Shown: positions 50,496-57,773 of the stretch, piece by piece
How positions within the stretch are numbered: the first letter of the stretch is position 1
Layout of the letters: every line of letters begins with the position of its first letter
Assembly: GCA_020148025.1 (NCBI GenBank)
Contig: JAHCRH010000003.1
Location: forward strand, 1-57,773
DNA: 57,773 nucleotides
Direction: 5' to 3'
Origin: Patescibacteria group bacterium
GTDB lineage: Bacteria > Patescibacteriota > Minisyncoccia > Minisyncoccales > JAHCRE01
Made by a program: the position numbers and the translations under genes
Notes under the pieces: generated by a model
What the model saw: only the letters and a program-made list of their open reading frames with translations
What the model was told of the DNA's origin: nothing
The model's database searches: none

Positions 50496-51044
50496 ATGGC
50501 AGAAAAAATTTTAGAAAATAAAAAAATAGCAATGATTATTGCTTTTAGAAATTTCAGAGATGTCGAATATTTTATTCCCAAAGAGATTTTAGAAAAAGCG
50601 GGAGCAAAAATAACTAGTGTTAGCACGAAATTAGGAACAGCTATTGGGGCTGATGGGGGAGATGTTGACATAGATTTAACTTTGGAAGATTTGAATCCGA
50701 CTGGTTTTGATGGAATAGTTTTTATTGGAGGTCCAGGATGTCTTGAATATTTAGATAATGAAAATTCTTATAAAATCGCCAGAGAAACAGTGAAACAAAA
50801 TAAAGTTTTGGGTTCAATTTGTATATCGCCAGTAATTTTAGCCAAAGCTGGAGTATTATCTGGCAAACGGGCAACTGTCTGGTCAGGCCCATTGGATAGG
50901 GGACCAATTAAAACTTTGGAAGAAGGAGGAGCAATCTATCAAGACTCTTCGGTGATAGTTGATGGAAAGCTGATTACCGGTAATGGTCCAGCAGCTGCCA
51001 AAGAATTTGGAGAAAAATTAGTTGAGGGGTTGACAGAGGAATAA
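50496..51044 (+). CDS. DJ-1/PfpI family protein
   Basis: FDGIVFIGGPGCLEYL, VLGSICISPVILAKAGVLSGKRATVW. Confidence 0.85.
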   Translation: MAEKILENKKIAMIIAFRNFRDVEYFIPKEILEKAGAKITSVSTKLGTAIGADGGDVDIDLTLEDLNPTGFDGIVFIGGPGCLEYLDNENSYKIARETVKQNKVLGSICISPVILAKAGVLSGKRATVWSGPLDRGPIKTLEEGGAIYQDSSVIVDGKLITGNGPAAAKEFGEKLVEGLTEE

Positions 51045-51061
51045 AAACAAATATAATTAAA

Positions 51062-51146
51062 AGAAGCCACAGACAATAGGCATTTAAGACCTATCGAGGC
51101 AATGAATTTAGGGTTAGACTCCCTACTGTCTGCGGTAGCAGACATT
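51062..51146 (+). promoter_or_regulatory. Ribosomal protein L10 leader-like element
   Basis: AGCCACAGACAATAGGCATTTAAGACCTATCGAGGC...AGACTCCCTACTGTCTGCGG directly upstream of rplJ. Confidence 0.75.
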
Positions 51147-51148
51147 TT

Positions 51149-51176
51149 TTGTTTATTGTTAATTGTTTATTGACAT
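51149..51176 (+). repeat. Heptad repeat TTGTTTA-TTGTTAA-TTGTTTA-TTGACAT upstream of rplJ
   Basis: Direct reading. Confidence 0.85.
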
Positions 51177-51177
51177 T

Positions 51178-51696
51178 ATGGCTTTAACTCGCGAACAAAA
51201 AGAAAAAATTATTGAAGATTTAAAGGAAAAGGTTGAAAAGCAGAAAATAACAATTTTTGTTAATTTTAGTGGTTTAAAAGTAAAAGATTTTTTTGAATTG
51301 AAGAAAAAATTGAAGTCGGCTAATTCTCAATTAAAAGTGGCAAAAAAAACTTTACTCAATCTTGTTCTTAAGGATTATGATTCTGCTTTTTTCCAAGAAG
51401 CAGCAAAATTGAGGGGGGAAATAGCAGTTATTTTTGGGTTTGAAGAAGAAATTTTACCAGCTAAAATTGTTCACCAGTTTTCTTTAGAAAATCCCAAATT
51501 GAAAATCCTGGGAGGCTATTTTGAAGGAAAATTTAGAGAACCAGACGAGATAATCACTTTAGCCGAACTTCCCAGTCTGAATGAACTTTTAGCGCGATTG
51601 GTGAAAAACATATCAGCTCCAATTTCAAATTTTGTTAATATTTTAGGGGGAAATATAAAAAATTTGGTTTACCTATTAAGCACAATTAAAAAGTAA
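51178..51696 (+). CDS. rplJ: 50S ribosomal protein L10
   Basis: MALTREQKEKIIEDLKEKVEKQKITIFVNFSGLKVKDFFELKKKLK. Confidence 0.93.
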   Translation: MALTREQKEKIIEDLKEKVEKQKITIFVNFSGLKVKDFFELKKKLKSANSQLKVAKKTLLNLVLKDYDSAFFQEAAKLRGEIAVIFGFEEEILPAKIVHQFSLENPKLKILGGYFEGKFREPDEIITLAELPSLNELLARLVKNISAPISNFVNILGGNIKNLVYLLSTIKK

Positions 51697-51745
51697 GTAT
51701 TTAGGTGCTTAGCTTCTAGGTAATTAGTCATATTCGAGATCTGGG

Positions 51746-51773
51746 AACCTAGAACCTAAAACCTAGAACCTAA
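51746..51773 (+). repeat. Heptad repeat AACCTAG-AACCTAA-AACCTAG-AACCTAA between rplJ and rplL
   Basis: Direct reading. Confidence 0.93.
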
Positions 51774-51778
51774 ACTTT

Positions 51779-52240
51779 ATGGTCGAAAAAAAAGAAAAAG
51801 AACCCAAAAAAATTGACCCCGAAAAATCAGCTAAAGCAGATAACGGGGTAAAGGTTCCAGAAAAATTTAAAAAATTGGTTGGAGAAATTGAAAAAATGTC
51901 GATTTTAGATCTGGCTGAGTTGGTAAAGGTTTTAGAGAAAAGATTTGGTGTTTCAGCCGTCCAACCTGTAGTCGCAGCTCCTGCCCCAGCTACTCCGGCA
52001 GTTGCCGAGGTTGAAGAAAAAACTATTTTTAGTATTTTCTTGAAAGAGATAGGAGATAAAAAGATTGAAGTAATTAAGGCGGTTCGTGATATTACAGGCC
52101 GTGGTTTAAAAGATTCAAAAGATTTAGTTGATGCCACAGCTTCTGGTCCCCAGCTGATTAAAGAAAATGTTAAGAAAGAGGAGGCTGAAGAGATGAAGAA
52201 AAGGTTGGAAACAGCTGGAGCAAAAATTGAATTAAAATAA
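51779..52240 (+). CDS. rplL: 50S ribosomal protein L7/L12
   Basis: [44 protein letters not shown]-terminal motif partly diverged. Confidence 0.93.
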   Translation: MVEKKEKEPKKIDPEKSAKADNGVKVPEKFKKLVGEIEKMSILDLAELVKVLEKRFGVSAVQPVVAAPAPATPAVAEVEEKTIFSIFLKEIGDKKIEVIKAVRDITGRGLKDSKDLVDATASGPQLIKENVKKEEAEEMKKRLETAGAKIELK

Positions 52241-52257
52241 AACTTCAGTTTTTAATT

Positions 52258-52812
52258 ATGGATTGGATTTTTATTCTCCAGTGCCTTTATTTTTTTCTTC
52301 CCGCCTATTCTGCTAATATGACCCCAACTTTTGCCAAGAAAGGTAAGGTTTTTAAATTCTTGGCAAAACCGGTTGATTTTGGAAAGAAATATCAGGGTTT
52401 TCCAGTTTTTGGTCATCATAAAACCTGGCGGGGAATAATTCTGGGAGTTTTAATTGGTATTTTAGTAGCTTTACTTCAAAGATTTCTCTGGCAATTTCCT
52501 TTTTTTGAAAAATTAAGCTTCCTTAATTATCAGGAAATTAATGTCTTTTTTCTTGGTTTTTTGCTTTCTTTCGGAGCTTTATCGGGAGATTTAATTTCCA
52601 GTTTTTTCAAAAGAAGACAGAAAATTGAGTCGGGAAAATCCTGGATTCCTTTTGACCAAATAAGCTTTGTCATCGGCTCTTTTTTACTAGTCAGTCCTTT
52701 TTTTGAAGTTCAAATTTCAGCCTGGTTAATCATTCTTTTTCTTAGTTTTCTTTTACACATAATTGTTAATCGAATTGGTTTTTGGTTGAAAATTAGTGAT
52801 AGTAAAATGTAA
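52258..52812 (+). CDS. CDP-archaeol synthase (CarS/DUF46)-like membrane protein
   Basis: FFLPAYSANMTPTFAKK, VFGHHKTWRGIILGVLIG, GALSGDLISSFFKRRQKIESGKSWIPFDQISFVIGS. Confidence 0.8.
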   Translation: MDWIFILQCLYFFLPAYSANMTPTFAKKGKVFKFLAKPVDFGKKYQGFPVFGHHKTWRGIILGVLIGILVALLQRFLWQFPFFEKLSFLNYQEINVFFLGFLLSFGALSGDLISSFFKRRQKIESGKSWIPFDQISFVIGSFLLVSPFFEVQISAWLIILFLSFLLHIIVNRIGFWLKISDSKM

Positions 52813-52854
52813 AAATATTGCCTATTTTTTAAAAAAGAGGTATATTTAAATAAT

Positions 52855-53514
52855 ATGTTCAATTCTTTTATTTTTCCAGCAATTAGCCGGGGTTTTTTAC
52901 TCCAGATTTTAGGAGCGTTTCTGGTTTTTATAGTAGGTTTGGTCATCTCCTGGATCATCAGTAAAATAGTGAGGGACTTTTTAAATAAAATCCGTCTTAA
53001 TCGAGTAATAAAAGGGTTGGGTTGGAAGGAAGCTTTTGCTCGGGCAGAAATTAAACTTGATATGGCCAAATTTTTTGGAGAAATTGCTAAATGGTTGATT
53101 TTAATTATTTTTTTAATGGCGGCCTGTGAGATTGTTGAGCTTTCCCAATTTAGCCAACTTTTAGGAAGGATTGTCGATTATTTTCCCAATATCCTTGTTG
53201 CTTCTCTAATTTTCATTGTTACTGTTTTTTTAGTTGATTTTACTTATCGGATTTTTCTTGCCACCACCAAAAAAACTGACAAAAGAACTGAGCTTACTTA
53301 TTCGAGATTTCTTGGGGTGGGAGCTCGCCGGGCAATCTGGGTTTTGGCAACTTTAGCTATTTTATATCAACTCCAAATAGTGCCTGATTTGATTTTAAGC
53401 CTTTTTATTGCCATTTTGGGATTACTCGTTTTGGCTTGCGGAATTGCCTTTGGTTTAGGAGGTAAAGAGATTGCCAAAAAAATCTTAGAAGAGTGGAAAG
53501 AAAAACTTCCTTAA
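52855..53514 (+). CDS. Mechanosensitive-channel-like TM-helix repeat protein
   Basis: Conserved TM helices; LGLLVLACGIAFGLGGKEIAKKILEEW. Confidence 0.75.
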   Translation: MFNSFIFPAISRGFLLQILGAFLVFIVGLVISWIISKIVRDFLNKIRLNRVIKGLGWKEAFARAEIKLDMAKFFGEIAKWLILIIFLMAACEIVELSQFSQLLGRIVDYFPNILVASLIFIVTVFLVDFTYRIFLATTKKTDKRTELTYSRFLGVGARRAIWVLATLAILYQLQIVPDLILSLFIAILGLLVLACGIAFGLGGKEIAKKILEEWKEKLP

Positions 53515-53521
53515 ATGTTTT

Positions 53522-54190
53522 ATGAAAGCTGATTTGCACATGCATACTAATTTTTCCTATGATGGTCTTCCTTCTCCAAGAGAAGTTGTCGATGCTGCTA
53601 TCTTAAAAAAAATCGATTGCATCTGCATTACCGATCATGGAGAAATAAGGGGGGCAATTGAAGCCCTCCGTTTTGCTGAAGGAAAACCCATTTTGGTTAT
53701 TCCAGGGATTGAAAGCAGAGCTAAAGAAGGTGAGATTTTAGGTTTGGGTATTCAGAAAAAAATCCCTGATGGTCTGTCAGTCAAAGAAACGATAAACGCA
53801 ATAATTAAACAGGGTGGAATGGCAGCAATTGCTCATCCTTTTGATTATTTTCTGTACTTTAAAGATATTGAAAAATATCAAGATTTATTTCGGGAAAAAG
53901 GAGTAGCCATTGAAGTCTTCAATGCTTCTCTGTTTTTTAATTTTTGTAATATAGAAGCTCTGGAATTTGCTGAAAAATTTAATCTTCCTTTTGTTGCTGG
54001 TTCCGATGCCCACTCAGTAGATTTTATTGGTAAGGCCTTCTTGGAAATTCCAAAGGAAGATTTATCTGCCAGTGAAGTTTTGGAGGAAATAAGAAAAAGA
54101 AATGTTAAGGTTGGTTCCGACACAATTTCCTTTTGGGAAAAATTTGGAGACCACTTGAAAAGAAACATTGCCAAATTCAAAAATCTATAG
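53522..54190 (+). CDS. PHP-domain metal-dependent phosphoesterase
   Basis: MKADLHMHTNFSYDGLPSPREVVDAAILKKIDCICITDHGEI, AIAHPFDYF, GSDAHSVDFIG. Confidence 0.9.
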   Translation: MKADLHMHTNFSYDGLPSPREVVDAAILKKIDCICITDHGEIRGAIEALRFAEGKPILVIPGIESRAKEGEILGLGIQKKIPDGLSVKETINAIIKQGGMAAIAHPFDYFLYFKDIEKYQDLFREKGVAIEVFNASLFFNFCNIEALEFAEKFNLPFVAGSDAHSVDFIGKAFLEIPKEDLSASEVLEEIRKRNVKVGSDTISFWEKFGDHLKRNIAKFKNL

Positions 54191-54195
54191 AAAAA

Positions 54196-54795
54196 ATGTT
54201 AGAAGAAAGGCGAGAAAAACTTAAATTTATTTCTGAGAAGATGGGTTTGTGTTTTTCTAAATCTAAAATTCATCCAAATTTTTTTACTTTAATTTCTCTT
54301 TTATTTAGTTTTTTTTGTTTTCTCTCTTTAGTCAAAAATAATTTAATTCTGGCAATTATCTTTTTTCTTTTGGCTTCTTTTTCTGATTTTATTGATGGGG
54401 CAGTGGCCAGAGCTTCCCAAAAAGCAACAAAATTGGGAGCTTATTTAGATACAATTTGTGATCGTTATGTAGAAGGAGTGGTTTTTTTAGGTTTTTTGTT
54501 TTTGCCTCTTCCTGATTTTCTTTTCCCGGCCTCAATTTGGGTTTTTCTTTGTCTTTTTGGATCTCTAATGACTACTTACTCAAAGGCAGCTGCTAAAGAA
54601 AAAGAGGTCATAAAAAAAGAATTAAAAAAAGGTCTTTTTGGAAGACCGGAAAGAATGATTTTAATCTTCTTTTCAATGATTTTGGGTATTTTTAATCTCT
54701 CCTGGTTAGTTTATCCTTTAGTAATCTTTGCTATCCTTTCTAATTTTACTGTTTTGCAAAGAATATTTTTTAGCCTAAAGTCAAGTCAAACTTGA
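54196..54795 (+). CDS. CDP-alcohol phosphatidyltransferase
   Basis: DFIDGAVARASQKATKLGAYLDTICDRYVE (DGxxAR...GxxxDxxxD). Confidence 0.92.
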   Translation: MLEERREKLKFISEKMGLCFSKSKIHPNFFTLISLLFSFFCFLSLVKNNLILAIIFFLLASFSDFIDGAVARASQKATKLGAYLDTICDRYVEGVVFLGFLFLPLPDFLFPASIWVFLCLFGSLMTTYSKAAAKEKEVIKKELKKGLFGRPERMILIFFSMILGIFNLSWLVYPLVIFAILSNFTVLQRIFFSLKSSQT

Positions 54796-55464
54796 TCGAT
54801 CTTGACCTGCCAAAGAAGTGATTTCCTCCATTACCTTATCGGTAATTTTTTTTAAAATTTCCTGATATGCTTCCGTTCCTTCTTGTATTTCTCCTGTCTC
54901 AAGGGCCTTTTTTTCTTTTTCAAAAAAGAGAGGTTTTCCGATGTTGATTTTAACTTCTCTTTTTATTTTCGGGAGACTTTTACCAGGGGGCATAAGTTCA
55001 AAAGTTCCCTTAATTCCAACCGGTAAAATTTGAACTCCAGTTTTTAAAAAAATTTTTGCTGTTCCGCATTTTCCCTCTTTAATTTCTCCTGTTCTAGTTC
55101 TTGTCCCTTCAGGATAAATCACCAAACAATCACCTTTTTTCAAGTGCTCAATGGCTTCTTCTTTTGCTTTTTTTCTGGATTCAGATATTTTCCTGTTCAC
55201 CCTAATTACTCCGGCAATAAAATATAAAACATTTAAAAGTAATCTATCAAAACCTGCGTAGCGATCGGTTTGGCCAATATAAATAAATCTTCTCGGTACA
55301 CAAACATAACCTGTTACTATCTGATCTAGATGGCTTTGGTGGTTTGCCGCCAAAATAAAATTTCTTTTGGGAATGTTATCTTTACCCCTTACCTCTTTTA
55401 TTAGAAATAGATCAACTGGTAGCTTCAAAAAGATTTTACAAAACCAAGAAAGTATTCTATTCAT
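54781..55464 (-). CDS. 1-acyl-glycerol-3-phosphate acyltransferase-like (PlsC)
   Basis: FILAANHQSHLD, VIYPEGTRTRTGEIKEGKCGTAKIFLKTGVQILPVGI. Confidence 0.9.
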   Translation of the reverse strand: MNRILSWFCKIFLKLPVDLFLIKEVRGKDNIPKRNFILAANHQSHLDQIVTGYVCVPRRFIYIGQTDRYAGFDRLLLNVLYFIAGVIRVNRKISESRKKAKEEAIEHLKKGDCLVIYPEGTRTRTGEIKEGKCGTAKIFLKTGVQILPVGIKGTFELMPPGKSLPKIKREVKINIGKPLFFEKEKKALETGEIQEGTEAYQEILKKITDKVMEEITSLAGQDRSSLT

Positions 55465-56126
55465 AAAATGGCTGTTAGATTACTAATTTCTTTCATTACT
55501 TTGTCTGTTATTTTTTGAAGAATCTGACAATATTCTCTAGTATTCTCATCTAAATTTTTTGCTTTTTTAAATTCTTCTTTAAAAAATAAGGGTTTTCCGA
55601 TATTTACCTTAATTATTTTTTTTATTCTAAGTTTCCCCTTTGGTGGAAAAAGCTCAAATGAACCTTTAATTCCCGCAGGTATAATGGGAACTCCTGTTTT
55701 TAGAAAAATTTTAGATATTCCAAATCTTCCTTTCTGAATTTTTCCGTTAATCGACCTTGTCCCCTCAGGATAAATTACTAAAATATCTCCTTTTTTTAAA
55801 ACTTTGATTGTTTTTCTTATAACCTTTCTTTTAGATTCTTTGTCTTTACGATCTAAAGGAATAACCCCGCATAAAAGATATAATCCTCTTATAAAAAGTC
55901 TTGGTATTCCTCGCCATCCATCGATTTGGCCAATAAAATGAAAATTTCTTGGCACGCAAAGGCAACCGTCTACTAATGTGTCAAGATGGCTTTGGTGATT
56001 TGAGGCTAAAATAAAATTCCTTTTAAGGTTTACAATATTTTCTTCTCCTATAATCTTTTCAATAAAGACCCCCTTAATTAAAGGAACAAGAGAGACCTTA
56101 CATAACCAGGAAAGTATCCTGTTCAT
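55461..56126 (-). CDS. Second PlsC-like acyltransferase (tandem paralog)
   Basis: FILASNHQSHLDTLV, VIYPEGTRSINGKIQKGRFGISKIFLKTGVPIIPAGI. Confidence 0.9.
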   Translation of the reverse strand: MNRILSWLCKVSLVPLIKGVFIEKIIGEENIVNLKRNFILASNHQSHLDTLVDGCLCVPRNFHFIGQIDGWRGIPRLFIRGLYLLCGVIPLDRKDKESKRKVIRKTIKVLKKGDILVIYPEGTRSINGKIQKGRFGISKIFLKTGVPIIPAGIKGSFELFPPKGKLRIKKIIKVNIGKPLFFKEEFKKAKNLDENTREYCQILQKITDKVMKEISNLTAIL

Positions 56127-56130
56127 AAGA

Positions 56131-57060
56131 TTAAACTTCTTTTTTTATTTTCTCAATCTTTCCAGCAATTTCTTCAATTATTTCTTTACAGCTTTTAATT
56201 TCGGAAATTCCACCAGCTGAAAATCCAGCCAAAAGGGGTATTTTTTCAATATCGCCTGAGGTTATTCTTCCACTAACTATTTTTTCTGCTTTTATTTCTT
56301 CAGGAAAGGCTCCTTTTTCTTCCAATTTCTGCCACTCTTCAAAGAGCTGGTTTTCGATTACTCTTAGGGGATGGCCGGTAAAGCGGAGAACAACTTTTAT
56401 TTCGTCAGTCGTTGCTTCCAAAATTTTCTTTTTGTAATTCTCATGAATCTGACACTCTTTGCTTGCTAAAAATCTGGTTCCCATTTGGATAGCGTCAGCT
56501 CCCAACAAAAAAGCAGCCATTGCTGTTTTTCCATCATAAATTCCCCCAGCTGCAATTAAAGGGATTTTTTTTAATAGATTTTTTGTTTGGGGAATTAAAG
56601 TAAAAGTGGTACATTCTCCAATATGACCTCCTGACTCCGATCCTTCAACAACCACCGCATCCGCATCGCTATCTTCCATTTTCTTTGCCAATCTAGGAGA
56701 GGGAACTACTGGAATAATTTTTATTCCCGCTTTCTTGAAATAAGGAAATAGGGGCAGGGGATTGCCCCCACCAGTAAAAACGACTGGAACTTTTTCTTCA
56801 ATTATTATTTTTATCAAATTTTCCAGCCTGGGATTTTGGATAAAAAGATTAACAGCAAAAGGGTTTTTAGTTTTCTTCTTTGTTTTTTTAATTTCCTCTC
56901 TTAACCAAGTATCTGGCATAAGTCCCGCTCCAATTGTTCCTAAGCCTCCGGCATTAGAAACTGCCGAAACTAAGTTGGCTTCAGAGATACCAGCCATTCC
57001 TCCCTGAATAACTGGATATTGAGTTCCCAAAAGTTTTGTTAATTTATTTTTTTCAAACAT
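56131..57060 (-). CDS. FabK-type enoyl-ACP reductase / nitronate monooxygenase family
   Basis: LGTQYPVIQGGMAGISEANLVSAVSNAGGLGTIGAG, VVVEGSESGGHIGE, LIAAGGIYDGKTAMAAFLLGADAIQMGTRFLAS. Confidence 0.9.
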   Translation of the reverse strand: MFEKNKLTKLLGTQYPVIQGGMAGISEANLVSAVSNAGGLGTIGAGLMPDTWLREEIKKTKKKTKNPFAVNLFIQNPRLENLIKIIIEEKVPVVFTGGGNPLPLFPYFKKAGIKIIPVVPSPRLAKKMEDSDADAVVVEGSESGGHIGECTTFTLIPQTKNLLKKIPLIAAGGIYDGKTAMAAFLLGADAIQMGTRFLASKECQIHENYKKKILEATTDEIKVVLRFTGHPLRVIENQLFEEWQKLEEKGAFPEEIKAEKIVSGRITSGDIEKIPLLAGFSAGGISEIKSCKEIIEEIAGKIEKIKKEV

Positions 57061-57520
57061 CTTTATTTTTGTATTTTTCTTCAAACTCCTTTTTATTAAT
57101 AATAGTGCAAAGAAATCTTGCCTCACACTTTAAATCATTATTAACGAAAGCTGAACCTAAAATCCTAGCAATTTTTTCATCAATAATATTTAATAACTTT
57201 GCCTTTAAAATAATTTTATCCCCCGGGAAAATTGGTTTGTAAAAAGAGGCGTTTTTGACCTGATAAGCTAAGATATGTTTCTTTTGGTGCTCTCTGCCAA
57301 TTTTTTGACGCAATAAAATACTCGAAAGCTGGGCAATTGCTTCAACAACTAAAACCCCTGGCATTATTGGAAAATCAACAAAATGGCCCTTAAAAAAATA
57401 ATCTTCAGGATTTGTTTGTTTGTGACCTATGATGAAATCTTCACCGATTTCTTCTACTCCATCCACAAATAAAAAAGGATCATCATAAGGAATAATCTTT
57501 TTGATTTCTTCTTTATTCAT
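57053..57520 (-). CDS. fabZ: 3-hydroxyacyl-ACP dehydratase FabZ-like
   Basis: IIPYDDPFLFVDGVEEI, GHFVDFPIMPGVLVVEAIAQLSSIL. Confidence 0.9.
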   Translation of the reverse strand: MNKEEIKKIIPYDDPFLFVDGVEEIGEDFIIGHKQTNPEDYFFKGHFVDFPIMPGVLVVEAIAQLSSILLRQKIGREHQKKHILAYQVKNASFYKPIFPGDKIILKAKLLNIIDEKIARILGSAFVNNDLKCEARFLCTIINKKEFEEKYKNKDV

Positions 57521-57522
57521 TT

Positions 57523-57773
57523 TTAAATTGCCAGTCCTCCATCAAGATTCAAAACGGCGCCGGTAATAAAGCTGGCTTCATCTGAGGCTAAAAATATTAC
57601 AGCATTAGCAACCTCAGTTGGTTTTCCAAACCGACCAAGAGAAGTTAGTTGTTTAATTATAGCTTTCATCTTATCGGGAACTCCTTCAGCCATTTTTGTT
57701 TCAATGAAACCGGGTGCGATGGCGTTGACTCTCACTCCAAATCTTCCCACTTCTTTGCTCAAGGCTTTAGTAA
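57523..57773 (-). CDS. fabG: 3-oxoacyl-ACP reductase FabG-like (SDR), N-terminal part outside window
   Basis: LSKEVGRFGVRVNAIAPGFIETKM, PTEVANAVIFLASDEASFITGAVLNLDGGLAI; open to window edge. Confidence 0.9.
   Translation of the reverse strand, partial: TKALSKEVGRFGVRVNAIAPGFIETKMAEGVPDKMKAIIKQLTSLGRFGKPTEVANAVIFLASDEASFITGAVLNLDGGLAI

Noticed and set aside
51062-51146. Structured region before rplJ considered as novel
   Set aside because: Sequence and position match the known ribosomal protein L10 leader type, so reported only as a feature.
1786-51773. Short tandem repeats considered as CRISPR arrays
   Set aside because: Units are only 7 nt with no spacers and no cas genes in the window.

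Overview
The 57.8 kb window reads as an AT-rich chromosome segment of a reduced-genome bacterium. Gene content and style suggest a Patescibacteria/CPR (Parcubacteria-like) lineage; this is inference, with no 16S present. Most of it is dense housekeeping: murB, secA, pheS/pheT, gyrB, secE-nusG-rplK, gatB, miaA/miaB, thrS, dnaE, rnhB, nusB, rnc, rpsP-khpA-trmD, rplJ-rplL, a Tyr/(Gly)/Thr/Trp tRNA cluster with rpmG, a MacAB-like exporter, a thymidylate-synthesis operon, pyrF/pyrE, spermidine genes, and lipid genes at the right end. Strongest leads: (1) two copies of a ~113-nt, four-hairpin RNA-like element directly upstream of hpf/raiA and nusG. They show helix covariation, and the 5' flank of each copy mimics the start-codon region of the downstream gene, suggesting a switch or leader-ORF mechanism. 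(2) A retron-like reverse transcriptase with an atypical YVDN box, preceded by a ~150-nt structured non-coding region under a near-consensus promoter (candidate msr-msd). (3) A many-helix structured leader before speD, beside a diverged SpeD paralog that may be a neofunctionalised decarboxylase. (4) More than ten dispersed tandem repeats with a strict 7-nt period and about four units, many inserted in-frame in essential genes, plus GC-rich palindromes also inserted in-frame. (5) Tiny polylysine/arginine peptides, a truncated tRNA-Gly, and a thymidylate kinase lacking the Walker A lysine. All homology calls come from reading motifs; no searches or folding programs were run.
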